Positions 1 through 5,298 of a DNA stretch of 5,298 nucleotides are shown here, piece after piece. The notes beneath the pieces were generated by a model. The model was not told the origin of the DNA. It did no database searches and saw nothing but the letters and a program-made list of their open reading frames with translations. This DNA comes from an uncultured Clostridia bacterium (GTDB taxonomy: Bacteria > Bacillota > Clostridia > Christensenellales > Borkfalkiaceae): NCBI GenBank assembly GCA_945835865.1, contig CAMAJQ010000080.1, forward strand, positions 1-5,298, given 5' to 3'. A program made the translations under genes and the position numbers. Position 1 is the first letter of the stretch; each line of letters opens with the position of its first letter.

Positions 1-9
1 CTTTTTCAT
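1..9 (-). CDS. Start of an unidentified gene (partial, first three codons M-K-K)
   Basis: Only the codons ATG AAA AAG are inside the window; the gene runs off the left edge. The start is supported by a Shine-Dalgarno sequence (AGGGAG, six bases before the ATG) and by a consensus-like promoter further upstream on the same strand. An M-K-K beginning is common in exported proteins and lipoproteins but proves nothing here. In several Bacillota the gene after mfd encodes a PrsA/SurA-type foldase or SpoVT; that is neighbourhood knowledge and cannot be tested on three codons. It appears to have its own promoter rather than depending on mfd read-through. Confidence 0.6.
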
Positions 10-14
10 AGATG

Positions 15-21
15 TCTCCCT
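15..21 (-). promoter_or_regulatory. Shine-Dalgarno sequence for the left-edge gene
   Basis: The minus strand reads AGGGAGA, with six bases between AGGGAG and the ATG at 9-7. This is a standard spacing for a Bacillota ribosome binding site and is the main reason for believing that a gene starts at position 9. Confidence 0.7.
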
Positions 22-73
22 GAAAATGTGAGTTCGCGTATATAATTCGACATTATATTCCGCAATTATAATT

Positions 74-102
74 ATTATACTAAATTATACGGAACATTGC
101 AA
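74..102 (-). promoter_or_regulatory. Sigma-A-type promoter for the left-edge gene
   Basis: The minus strand has a -35 box TTGCAA at 102-97 (four of six matches to TTGACA), exactly 17 bases of spacer, and a perfect -10 box TATAAT at 79-74. Transcription would be expected to start near position 67, giving a leader of nearly 60 bases before the ATG at 9. The region is sharply AT-rich compared with the flanking coding DNA, as is usual for a promoter. Three more TATAAT hexamers lie on the same strand at 89-84, 70-65 and 57-52, but none has a recognisable -35 box at 17 bases. A 10-base palindrome AATTATAATT at 64-73 overlaps the expected start site; with such low complexity it may be chance. Confidence 0.75.
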
Positions 103-157
103 GGTATTTCACCCCGTTTTTTGTGAAAAAGATTAAAAATTTCTCGTTTTTTCGCAA

Positions 158-201
158 ACGGAAGGTTTTCCGTCCCGCAAAAGGGAAAAACGTCCTGCGG
201 G
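158..201 (-). terminator. Tandem stems after mfd, possible transcription terminator
   Basis: Just downstream of the mfd stop codon the minus strand can form two consecutive stems. The first pairs CCCGCA (201-196) with TGCGGG (179-174) around a 16-base loop. The second pairs ACGGAA (173-168) with TTCCGT (163-158) around a 4-base loop, and abuts the first. The T tract after the second stem is short (TTGCG follows the pairing T), so this is not a textbook intrinsic terminator. Its position, at the end of mfd and before a separate promoter, is the main argument. It could also act as a 3' mRNA stabilising structure. Confidence 0.4.
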
Positions 202-212
202 GAAAGATGAAA

Positions 213-3200
213 TCAGCACGACTCTCCTTCTTTCCCGTCTCCGAAGCGGAGGAACGCCGTCATTCTCGCGACGGTCGCCTCGGGCGACGCTCCGTTCGTC
301 GCGAAGACGACCACGGGATTTTCCGCAAAAGTCAGCGTGGCGAAATCCTTGAATTCCGCAACCGCATCCAGGATCCCGTTGCCCTGCAACGCGTCCAGCC
401 CCGCAAAAGTCAGCGAAGCGTTCCTTCCCGAAACGACGGCTTTGACGACCTTCTTTTTCTTTGCCGCCGCCTTGAGCCGCGCGATGGCGACGAGGTTGCC
501 GATCTGCCCGGGCACGGGTCCGTAGTTTTCTTCCAGAGACTCCGTGATCCTTTTCTCGTCCTTTTCGTCCTTGATCTCGGCAATCTGTTTGTAACAGTCC
601 ATGCGGGAAGACGAATCGACGATATAATCGTCGGGAATATAGGCGTCCATGAGGATATCGAGTTCGGTATCGAAGTCTTTCGTGACCTCTCCGAGGCTCT
701 CGCGCAGCAGCCTGGAATAGAGTTCGTAACCGATCCTGTCCATGTGCCCGTGCTGTTCCCTTCCGAGAACGTTCCCCGCGCCGCGGATCTCGAGGTCGCG
801 CATGGCGATCTTGTATCCGCTCCCCATATCGGTGAATTCCATGAGAGCGGAAAGCCGTTTATAAGCCGATTCCGCAAGAACCTTTTCTGCCTTAAACGTA
901 AAATAAGCGTGCGCCATCACGTTGCTTCTGCCCACCCTGCCCTTCAACTGGTACAGCGTGGAAAGCCCGAGTTTGTCGCTGTCGATGACGACGAGCGTAT
1001 TGGCTTTGGGAAGGTCGATCCCGTTTTCGATGATGGTCGTGGCGACGAGCACGTTGTATTCTTCCCTGTAAAACCGCATCACGCTGTCCTCGAGCGTTTT
1101 TCTGTCCATCTGTCCGTGACAGACGACGAGAGAGGCTTCGGGGACGATCGAACGCACGTTTTCCGCAAAGCGGTAGATGGTCTCCACGCGGTTGTACAGG
1201 ATGAGGACCTGACCGCCCCGCGCGAGTTCGCGGGAAACGGCGTCGCGGACGAGGGCGTCGCTCTCTTCGGCGACGTACGTCTGAACGGGGATCCTCACCT
1301 TCGGCGGGGTGGAAATGGTGCTGATGTCGCGGATGCCCGCTAAGGACATATGCAGCGTTCTCGGAATGGGCGTCGCCGTCATGGTCAGGGTATCCACGTT
1401 GTTTTTGAGCAGTTTGAGTTTTTCCTTGTGTTCCACACCGAAACGCTGCTCTTCGTCGAGGACGAGAAGTCCGAGATCGCGGAAACCGACGTCCTTGGCG
1501 AACAGGCGATGCGTTCCGATCACGAAATCGATCTCCCCTTCTTTCAACGCCTTCACGATCCTCTCCTGTTCGGCGGAGGTCTTGAAACGGTTGAGCGAGG
1601 CGATGCGGACGCCGAACCCCTCGAACCGTCTGACGGCGCTCATGTAATGCTGTTCGCACAGAATGGTCGTCGGGCAGACGAGAGCCGCCTGTTTTCCGTC
1701 CATGACCGCTTTGAATACGGCTCGGAACGCAACTTCCGTCTTGCCGAAACCGACGTCCCCGCAGAGAAGGCGGTCCATCACCTTCCCGCTTTCCATATCC
1801 GCCTTGATCTCCTCGATCGAACGGAGTTGATCTTCCGTCGGCTCGAACTCGAAACGGCTGTCGAATTCCTCCGACATCTCGTTGTCGGGAGAAAAGACGA
1901 ACCCCTTGCTTTCCTTTCTCGCCTGATAAAGTTTTTTGAGGTTGATGGTCATGGCGGCGATAGAAGCGCGGGCGCGTTCCTTGACTCGCTCGAACTCCTT
2001 GCCGCCGATCCTGTTCAGCGTGGGTTTTTCCCCTCCGCCGACGTATTTGGTCAGTTTTTCAATCTGATCGACCCCGACGTAGAGCATATCCCCGCCGAGA
2101 TATTGCACGGCGACGTAATCCTTCGTCCCCTCCTGGGTGGAAATTCTCTTCACGCCGGAGACGTAACCGATACCGTGTACTTCGTGCACGGCAAAATCCC
2201 CCACTTCGGGCGCCTGGAAGAGATCGTTCCGCCGCTTGCGGATCTTCCGGTCGGCACGGCGTTCGGTATAAATATCCCCGGTTCCGATCACAACCGTTTT
2301 CGACCCGTGGAGAATGAGCCCCGTCGGAAGGAAATAAGAAGTGACGATCACGGACCCCGCGTAAAGGGGTCCCCGGTCCGTCCTCGTGACGGTTATCCCG
2401 CGGGAAGCCATGTCCTCGCAGAGTTTTTCCGCCCGCCTCTCGTTTCCGCAGGCAATGAGAACGCGGTACCCGCCGAATTTCCAGTTGGACACGTCGGTAA
2501 AGAGGTCCTCGGGTTTCAGAGAATAGCGGGCAACCGTCGAACAGCGGACGGAAAAAGTCTTCAGCGGGTTGAAAAAGCCAACCGTCGTCGTAATGTTCTG
2601 GAAAGCGATCTGCCTCTTTCCGTTCAGTTTTGCGAGAAGACGGTCTCCGTCGCTCTGCTGAAGAAGGGTGAAATCGAACGCCTTGCCCGCCCGGCTGAGG
2701 GAGAGACAGCGTTCGACGTGTTCCTTGACCACGGCGGAGAGATTTTCCCGAAGCAGTTTGCTTTCGTCGTAACAGACGACGGTGTCCCCGGGCATATAAG
2801 AAAAGATATCTCCGCCGACCGTCGGAACGACGGGCATGAGAAACTGCATGGAGTCGTCGAAATTGCGGGCGTCGAGTTTTTCCGTCAGTTCCGCCGCGAT
2901 CTTTTTCGCTTCGTCCCTGACGACGAGCGTTCTGAATTTTCCGAGGGACTCCGCGAGTTTCGTCCTGATGATTCCGACGTCTTCCTCGCGAATGACGACG
3001 TCCGTCGCGGGCAGTACGGTAAAGGAGGTTTCCTCTTTTTTATCGGACTTATCGAAAGGATCGAAACTGCGGATATTCTCTGCCTCGTCGCCGAAAAAGT
3101 CGACGCGGAACGCCCTTTCCGACCCGACGGGAAAGACCTCGAAAATATCCCCGCGCAAGGCGAACGTCGCCTTGCTTTCGGCAAATTCCTCTCTCCTGTA

Positions 3201-3653
3201 CCCGACGGAAGAAAGATAGTCGGCGAGTTTGTAAACGTCGTAACACTTTCCCTTTTCGATCGTCCTGACCTCCATCTGCCGCGGGAACAGTTGGAGGAGA
3301 CTCTCGAAAGTCGCGACGACCTTTCCCGCTCCCCGTCCGATGCGGCACAATGCCTCGATCCTGCGGTAGAGAGAGGTCTTGTCGAACGCATTCTTATATA
3401 AAAGGACGTCGTCTTTGGCGGGAAGGAAGACGACTTCCTCCCCGCAGATCGCGCTCATTTCTTCGGCGACCCTCATTCCGTAAAGAGCGTCTTTGACGAG
3501 ATAGAGCACGGGCGCGTCGAGCATCGCCGCCACCAGACATTTTTCGGAAAAAGTTACGCCGAAAACCGCAGAGGATTGCCCGCTGCGGACGGTTTCGGCG
3601 ATCCTGACGAAATCGTCGCCGAGATTTTCAAATTTCAGATAGTCTGCGAGCAT
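213..3653 (-). CDS. mfd: Transcription-repair coupling factor Mfd (ATP-dependent DNA translocase)
   Basis: Mfd is a cytoplasmic ATPase that binds RNA polymerase stalled at DNA lesions, pushes it off by translocating on upstream DNA, and recruits UvrA for nucleotide excision repair. At 1146 residues it matches the full family length (E. coli 1148). The N-terminal UvrB-like module (about 1-200) contains ALRGDIFEVFPVGSE and FRVDFFGDE; R167, R183 and F187 align with the E. coli UvrA-contact residues R165, R181 and F185. A CarD-like RNA polymerase interaction domain lies at about 484-545 (VGDFAVHEVHGIGYVSG). The RecG-like motor follows: Walker A GDVGFGKT 632-639, DEEQ box 733-736, TATPIPRT 759-766, TTIIENGIDLP 872-882, QLKGRVGR 902-909, and the translocation motif RDLEIRGAGNVLG 952-964. 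The C-terminal regulatory D7 domain covers about 1000-1120 (YIPDDYIVDSSSRM). No domain or key motif is missing. It lies 38 bases after pth and probably shares its transcript. Across the gene I see only two TTA and no CTA or TCA codons. Confidence 0.98.
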   Translation of the reverse strand: MLADYLKFENLGDDFVRIAETVRSGQSSAVFGVTFSEKCLVAAMLDAPVLYLVKDALYGMRVAEEMSAICGEEVVFLPAKDDVLLYKNAFDKTSLYRRIEALCRIGRGAGKVVATFESLLQLFPRQMEVRTIEKGKCYDVYKLADYLSSVGYRREEFAESKATFALRGDIFEVFPVGSERAFRVDFFGDEAENIRSFDPFDKSDKKEETSFTVLPATDVVIREEDVGIIRTKLAESLGKFRTLVVRDEAKKIAAELTEKLDARNFDDSMQFLMPVVPTVGGDIFSYMPGDTVVCYDESKLLRENLSAVVKEHVERCLSLSRAGKAFDFTLLQQSDGDRLLAKLNGKRQIAFQNITTTVGFFNPLKTFSVRCSTVARYSLKPEDLFTDVSNWKFGGYRVLIACGNERRAEKLCEDMASRGITVTRTDRGPLYAGSVIVTSYFLPTGLILHGSKTVVIGTGDIYTERRADRKIRKRRNDLFQAPEVGDFAVHEVHGIGYVSGVKRISTQEGTKDYVAVQYLGGDMLYVGVDQIEKLTKYVGGGEKPTLNRIGGKEFERVKERARASIAAMTINLKKLYQARKESKGFVFSPDNEMSEEFDSRFEFEPTEDQLRSIEEIKADMESGKVMDRLLCGDVGFGKTEVAFRAVFKAVMDGKQAALVCPTTILCEQHYMSAVRRFEGFGVRIASLNRFKTSAEQERIVKALKEGEIDFVIGTHRLFAKDVGFRDLGLLVLDEEQRFGVEHKEKLKLLKNNVDTLTMTATPIPRTLHMSLAGIRDISTISTPPKVRIPVQTYVAEESDALVRDAVSRELARGGQVLILYNRVETIYRFAENVRSIVPEASLVVCHGQMDRKTLEDSVMRFYREEYNVLVATTIIENGIDLPKANTLVVIDSDKLGLSTLYQLKGRVGRSNVMAHAYFTFKAEKVLAESAYKRLSALMEFTDMGSGYKIAMRDLEIRGAGNVLGREQHGHMDRIGYELYSRLLRESLGEVTKDFDTELDILMDAYIPDDYIVDSSSRMDCYKQIAEIKDEKDEKRITESLEENYGPVPGQIGNLVAIARLKAAAKKKKVVKAVVSGRNASLTFAGLDALQGNGILDAVAEFKDFATLTFAENPVVVFATNGASPEATVARMTAFLRFGDGKEGESC

Positions 3654-3679
3654 AATACCTCGTCTCCGATGCGGAGCGA
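3654..3679 (-). promoter_or_regulatory. mfd ribosome binding region with overlapping hairpin
   Basis: Before the mfd ATG the minus strand reads CGGAGACGAGGTATT. Two partial Shine-Dalgarno matches are possible: GGAG ten bases from the ATG, and GAGG four bases from it; neither has ideal spacing. The GGAG and the first bases of GAGG fall in a hairpin, TCG-CTCCG paired with CGGAG-A-CGA around a three-base CAT loop (3679-3660), eight pairs with one bulged A. The fold would hide part of the binding site, suggesting modest translation or regulation. No other in-frame start fits the Mfd N-terminus better. Confidence 0.5.
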
Positions 3680-3691
3680 CCGTCCCACCGT

Positions 3692-4255
3692 TCAGCCGTT
3701 ATAGGCGCACATCAGTTTTTCCACCGATTCGCCCCGAAGAAACCCCTCTGCGGCGAGAACGGCTTTCCCGATCGACCCCTTAAAGGCTTCCTCGTCCTCC
3801 CTGCGGATATCGGAAAGGACGTAGTCGATGACGGAGAGTTCCGTCGAAACGGGTTTCGTTCCCACGCGGATGCGCGGAAAATCGGTCGTCCCGAGTTCCT
3901 TTACGATATTTCGCATCCCGTTATGCGTTCCCGCCGAACCGGAAGGACGGATGCGGAGCGAGCCGATCGGCAAGTCGAGATCGTCGTAGATCACGAGCAG
4001 ATTGCACGTCGGCACCTTATAAAAAGACACCGCCTCCCGGACGCTCTCGCCCGAGAGGTTCATATACGTCTGCGGTTTTAAAAAGACGACTTTTTCTCCG
4101 CAAATCTTTTTTTCCGCAATCAGCCCTTTGAACGCTTTCTTTCCAAACTCGGCACCGAACTTTTCGGCGAGGAGTTCCACTGCCATAAAACCGATGTTGT
4201 GAAGAGTTTTCAGATATTCCTTTCCCGGATTACCCAGTCCGGCGATCAGATACAT
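3692..4255 (-). CDS. pth: Peptidyl-tRNA hydrolase (bacterial Pth1 family)
   Basis: Pth cleaves the ester bond of peptidyl-tRNAs that drop off ribosomes early, returning free tRNA and peptide; it is a small cytoplasmic enzyme that is usually essential. The protein has 187 residues, the normal family length (E. coli 194, B. subtilis 188). It opens with MYLIAGLGNPGKEY, carrying N9, followed by the catalytic histidine H19 in TLHNIGF. N66 lies in YMNLSGE, D91 in the YDDLDLPIG segment, and N112 in GSAGTHNGM. These match the E. coli active-site residues N10, H20, N68, D93 and N114. I chose the ATG at 4255 because GGGAGGA sits eight bases before it and because family members begin right before the LIAGLGNPG strand. 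An in-frame ATG at 4279 would add eight unmatched residues and put that ribosome binding site inside the coding region. The gene follows prs, with a terminator-like hairpin between them, and precedes mfd by 38 bases. Confidence 0.97.
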   Translation of the reverse strand: MYLIAGLGNPGKEYLKTLHNIGFMAVELLAEKFGAEFGKKAFKGLIAEKKICGEKVVFLKPQTYMNLSGESVREAVSFYKVPTCNLLVIYDDLDLPIGSLRIRPSGSAGTHNGMRNIVKELGTTDFPRIRVGTKPVSTELSVIDYVLSDIRREDEEAFKGSIGKAVLAAEGFLRGESVEKLMCAYNG

Positions 4256-4262
4256 GGACGTT

Positions 4263-4269
4263 TCCTCCC
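4263..4269 (-). promoter_or_regulatory. Shine-Dalgarno sequence that fixes the pth start
   Basis: The minus strand reads GGGAGGA, a strong match to the anti-16S consensus, ending about seven to eight bases before the ATG at 4255. The next upstream in-frame ATG (4279) has no comparable site and lies in the T-tract region of the preceding hairpin, so the shorter pth is the better model. Confidence 0.85.
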
Positions 4270-4277
4270 GAACAGGC

Positions 4278-4302
4278 AAAAAGGGCGGCAGTAAATGCCG
4301 CC
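4278..4302 (-). terminator. Intrinsic-terminator-like hairpin between prs and pth
   Basis: The minus strand has GGCGGCA (4302-4296), a five-base loop TTTAC, TGCCGCC (4290-4284), then CTTTTT (4283-4278): a seven-pair GC-rich stem with a T tract, the classic intrinsic terminator layout. A flanking outer pair, AACAGG (4310-4305) with CCTGTT (4276-4271), could lengthen the structure but would enclose the T tract. On the plus strand the same outer stem is followed by TTTCCTTTTT, so the element might also stop antisense transcripts. The T tract ends only nine bases before the pth Shine-Dalgarno sequence, so it either trims most prs transcripts or works as an attenuator for pth-mfd. Confidence 0.7.
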
Positions 4303-4322
4303 TTCCTGTTTTTCCTTTTTCC

Positions 4323-4344
4323 CCGCCCGACGAGCGTCGGGCGG
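4323..4344 (-). other. Perfect 10-bp inverted repeat directly after prs
   Basis: CCGCCCGACG (4344-4335) and CGTCGGGCGG (4332-4323) are exact inverted repeats separated by two bases; in RNA, about eight pairs with a six-base loop would form. On the minus strand the downstream flank is GGAAAAAGG rather than a T tract, so by itself it is not a canonical terminator. The upstream TTTT could pair with the downstream AAAA across a GG bulge, giving a longer stem. Lying six bases past the prs stop codon, it probably protects the prs 3' end or works together with the second hairpin. Confidence 0.75.
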
Positions 4345-4350
4345 AAAATT

Positions 4351-5298
4351 TCAGTCGTTGTAAATATCGGACATCTTTTTGTCCAGATAGATGTTTTCAA
4401 TCGCCGTTGCAAAGAGTTTGGCGACGGAAAGCACTTTGATTTTGCCGATTTTCTTCTCTTCCGTCAGAGGAATGGTATCGAGGACGACGAGTTCGTCGAT
4501 ATGCGAATTCTGCAGTCTCTCGATCGCGGGTCCGCTCAGGACGGCGTGGGAACAACACGCGTAGATCTCGCTCGCTCCGTTGTTATAGAGGGCTTCCGCG
4601 CCCTGACAAATCGTGCCCGCGGTATCGATCATATCGTCGACCATCAGACATTTTTTGCCCTTGACGTCGCCGATGATGTTCATCACTTCGATCTGGTTTG
4701 CCTTCGGTCTCCTCTTGTCGACGATCGCCATCGGGCAATTCAGTTTGGTTGCGACCGCTCTCGCGCGGGATACGGAGCCGACGTCGGGAGAAACGATCAT
4801 GAAATCCTCGTCGACCTTTGAGCGGAACGCTTTGTACAGAATGGGACCGCCGAGCAGATTATCGACGGGGATATCGAAAAAGCCCTGAATCTGAGCGGCG
4901 TGAAGATCCATCGTAAGGACCCTGTCCGCGCCTGCGGAGGTAATGATGTCTGCCACGAGTTTTGCCGTGATGGGATCGCGCGATCTCGCTTTCCTGTCCT
5001 GTCTCGCATAACCGAAATAAGGCATAACCGCCGTGATCCTACCCGCGGACGCCCTTCTCGCCGCGTCGATCATGATCAGCAGCTCCATCAGGTTCTCGTT
5101 GACGGGCGCGCAGGTCGACTGGATGATGAAGACGTCTCTTCCTCTCACCGTTTCGCTGAGGTGAACGCTCGTCTCGCCGTCGCTGAAATGGCCGACTTCC
5201 ACTTCGCTCAAGGGAATGTGAAGCTCTTTGGCAATCGCCTCCGCGAGTTTCCTGTTGGAATTGCCGGCAAAGAGCTTGATTTCTGTGCTGTGTGTAAT
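4351..5298 (-). CDS. prs: Ribose-phosphate pyrophosphokinase (PRPP synthase), N-terminus cut at window edge
   Basis: Prs transfers pyrophosphate from ATP to ribose 5-phosphate, giving PRPP for purine, pyrimidine, histidine, tryptophan and NAD synthesis. The frame is open to the right edge and gives 315 residues in the window, essentially the whole family length (E. coli 315, B. subtilis 317). The first visible residues are ITHSTEIKLFAGNSNRKLAEA. Clostridial homologues, as I recall them, begin MITHG, so only the start codon is probably missing. Counted from the first visible residue: FSDGE 38-42, the ATP-binding YFGYARQDRK 94-103, metal-binding H133 in DLHAAQIQGFF, SPDVGSVSRARA 170-181 (the family usually has GG where GS is seen), the catalytic flexible loop KRR 195-197, and the PRPP loop LMVDDMIDTAGT 218-229. 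All catalytic elements are intact. A TTG at 5211 is an internal leucine, not the start. The promoter and ribosome binding site lie outside the window. Confidence 0.97.
   Translation of the reverse strand: MTHSTEIKLFAGNSNRKLAEAIAKELHIPLSEVEVGHFSDGETSVHLSETVRGRDVFIIQSTCAPVNENLMELLIMIDAARRASAGRITAVMPYFGYARQDRKARSRDPITAKLVADIITSAGADRVLTMDLHAAQIQGFFDIPVDNLLGGPILYKAFRSKVDEDFMIVSPDVGSVSRARAVATKLNCPMAIVDKRRPKANQIEVMNIIGDVKGKKCLMVDDMIDTAGTICQGAEALYNNGASEIYACCSHAVLSGPAIERLQNSHIDELVVLDTIPLTEEKKIGKIKVLSVAKLFATAIENIYLDKKMSDIYND

Noticed and set aside
64..73. Palindrome AATTATAATT near the predicted start site as an operator
   Set aside because: Low-complexity AT sequence produces such palindromes by chance, and it matches no operator I recognise.
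10..212. Riboswitch or small RNA in the mfd downstream gap
   Set aside because: Apart from the tandem stems and the promoter I see no conserved aptamer core. The predicted leader before the left-edge gene is short and AT-rich, with no strong structure.
123..1343. Plus-strand open frame of 406 codons starting in the mfd downstream gap
   Set aside because: Same aligned-antisense shadow of mfd, extended into the non-coding gap. The Arg-, Asp- and His-rich composition is typical of the reverse complement of a real gene, and no family is recognisable.
892..1659. Minus-strand open frames in other phases of mfd (also 410-877, 2885-3391 and 3049-3348)
   Set aside because: They lie wholly within the intact mfd frame, have Arg/Ser-rich frameshift-type composition, and mfd shows no break that would suggest programmed frameshifting.
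1350..3401. Long plus-strand open frame of 683 codons opposite mfd
   Set aside because: It is codon-aligned with mfd and exists because mfd lacks TTA, CTA and TCA codons there. Its translation shows no recognisable domain and I see no ribosome binding site before it.
4384..4412. Possible promoter in the prs 3' end (TTGCAA, 17 bases, TATCTG)
   Set aside because: The -10 match is poor, the sequence encodes conserved prs residues, and it lies upstream of the terminator-like hairpin, so it would not bypass it to express pth.
4230..4412. Minus-strand 60-codon open frame across the prs-pth gap
   Set aside because: It overlaps the ends of both real genes in another frame and runs through both hairpins; there is no sign of a protein family.
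4501..4821. Plus-strand open frames opposite prs (4501-4821 and 4613-4888)
   Set aside because: Shadows of the well-supported prs gene, with no recognisable family and no start signal that I could see.

Overview
The window carries one leftward (minus-strand) gene series from a bacterium of the Bacillota, most likely a class Clostridia member with moderately GC-rich coding DNA. Reading in the direction of transcription, from right to left, it holds prs (PRPP synthase, missing only its extreme N-terminus at the right edge), pth (peptidyl-tRNA hydrolase), mfd (transcription-repair coupling factor), and the first three codons of another gene at the left edge. The assignment rests on Gram-positive-type protein features (the Mfd helicase motif DEEQRFGV, the Pth segment YDDLDLPIG, a Prs N-terminus reading ITHSTEIKLFAGNSN) and on the prs-pth-mfd order, which is common in Bacillota. 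Any placement below class level would be a guess.

Layout: prs fills 4351-5298. The 95-base prs-pth gap is packed with two strong hairpins, the second followed by a T tract as in an intrinsic terminator, just before the pth ribosome binding site. pth occupies 3692-4255. A 38-base gap containing a hairpin over part of the mfd ribosome binding region leads to mfd at 213-3653. Positions 10-212 are non-coding: they hold two tandem stems that may end mfd transcription, then an AT-rich stretch with a good sigma-A-type promoter (TTGCAA, 17-base spacer, TATAAT), a Shine-Dalgarno sequence and an ATG-AAA-AAG start for the next gene.

The genes are housekeeping. Prs makes PRPP for nucleotide, histidine, tryptophan and NAD synthesis. 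Pth recycles peptidyl-tRNA released from stalled ribosomes. Mfd removes stalled RNA polymerase and recruits nucleotide excision repair. They are not steps of one pathway; their linkage is a conserved chromosomal neighbourhood.

I found no mobile element, CRISPR array, tRNA, rRNA or defence system, and no evidence of an undescribed biological system. The points most worth checking are the terminator-like element sitting directly before pth with no room for a promoter after it, the four TATAAT hexamers before the left-edge gene, and the near absence of TTA/CTA/TCA codons in mfd, which leaves the opposite strand of that gene almost free of stops.
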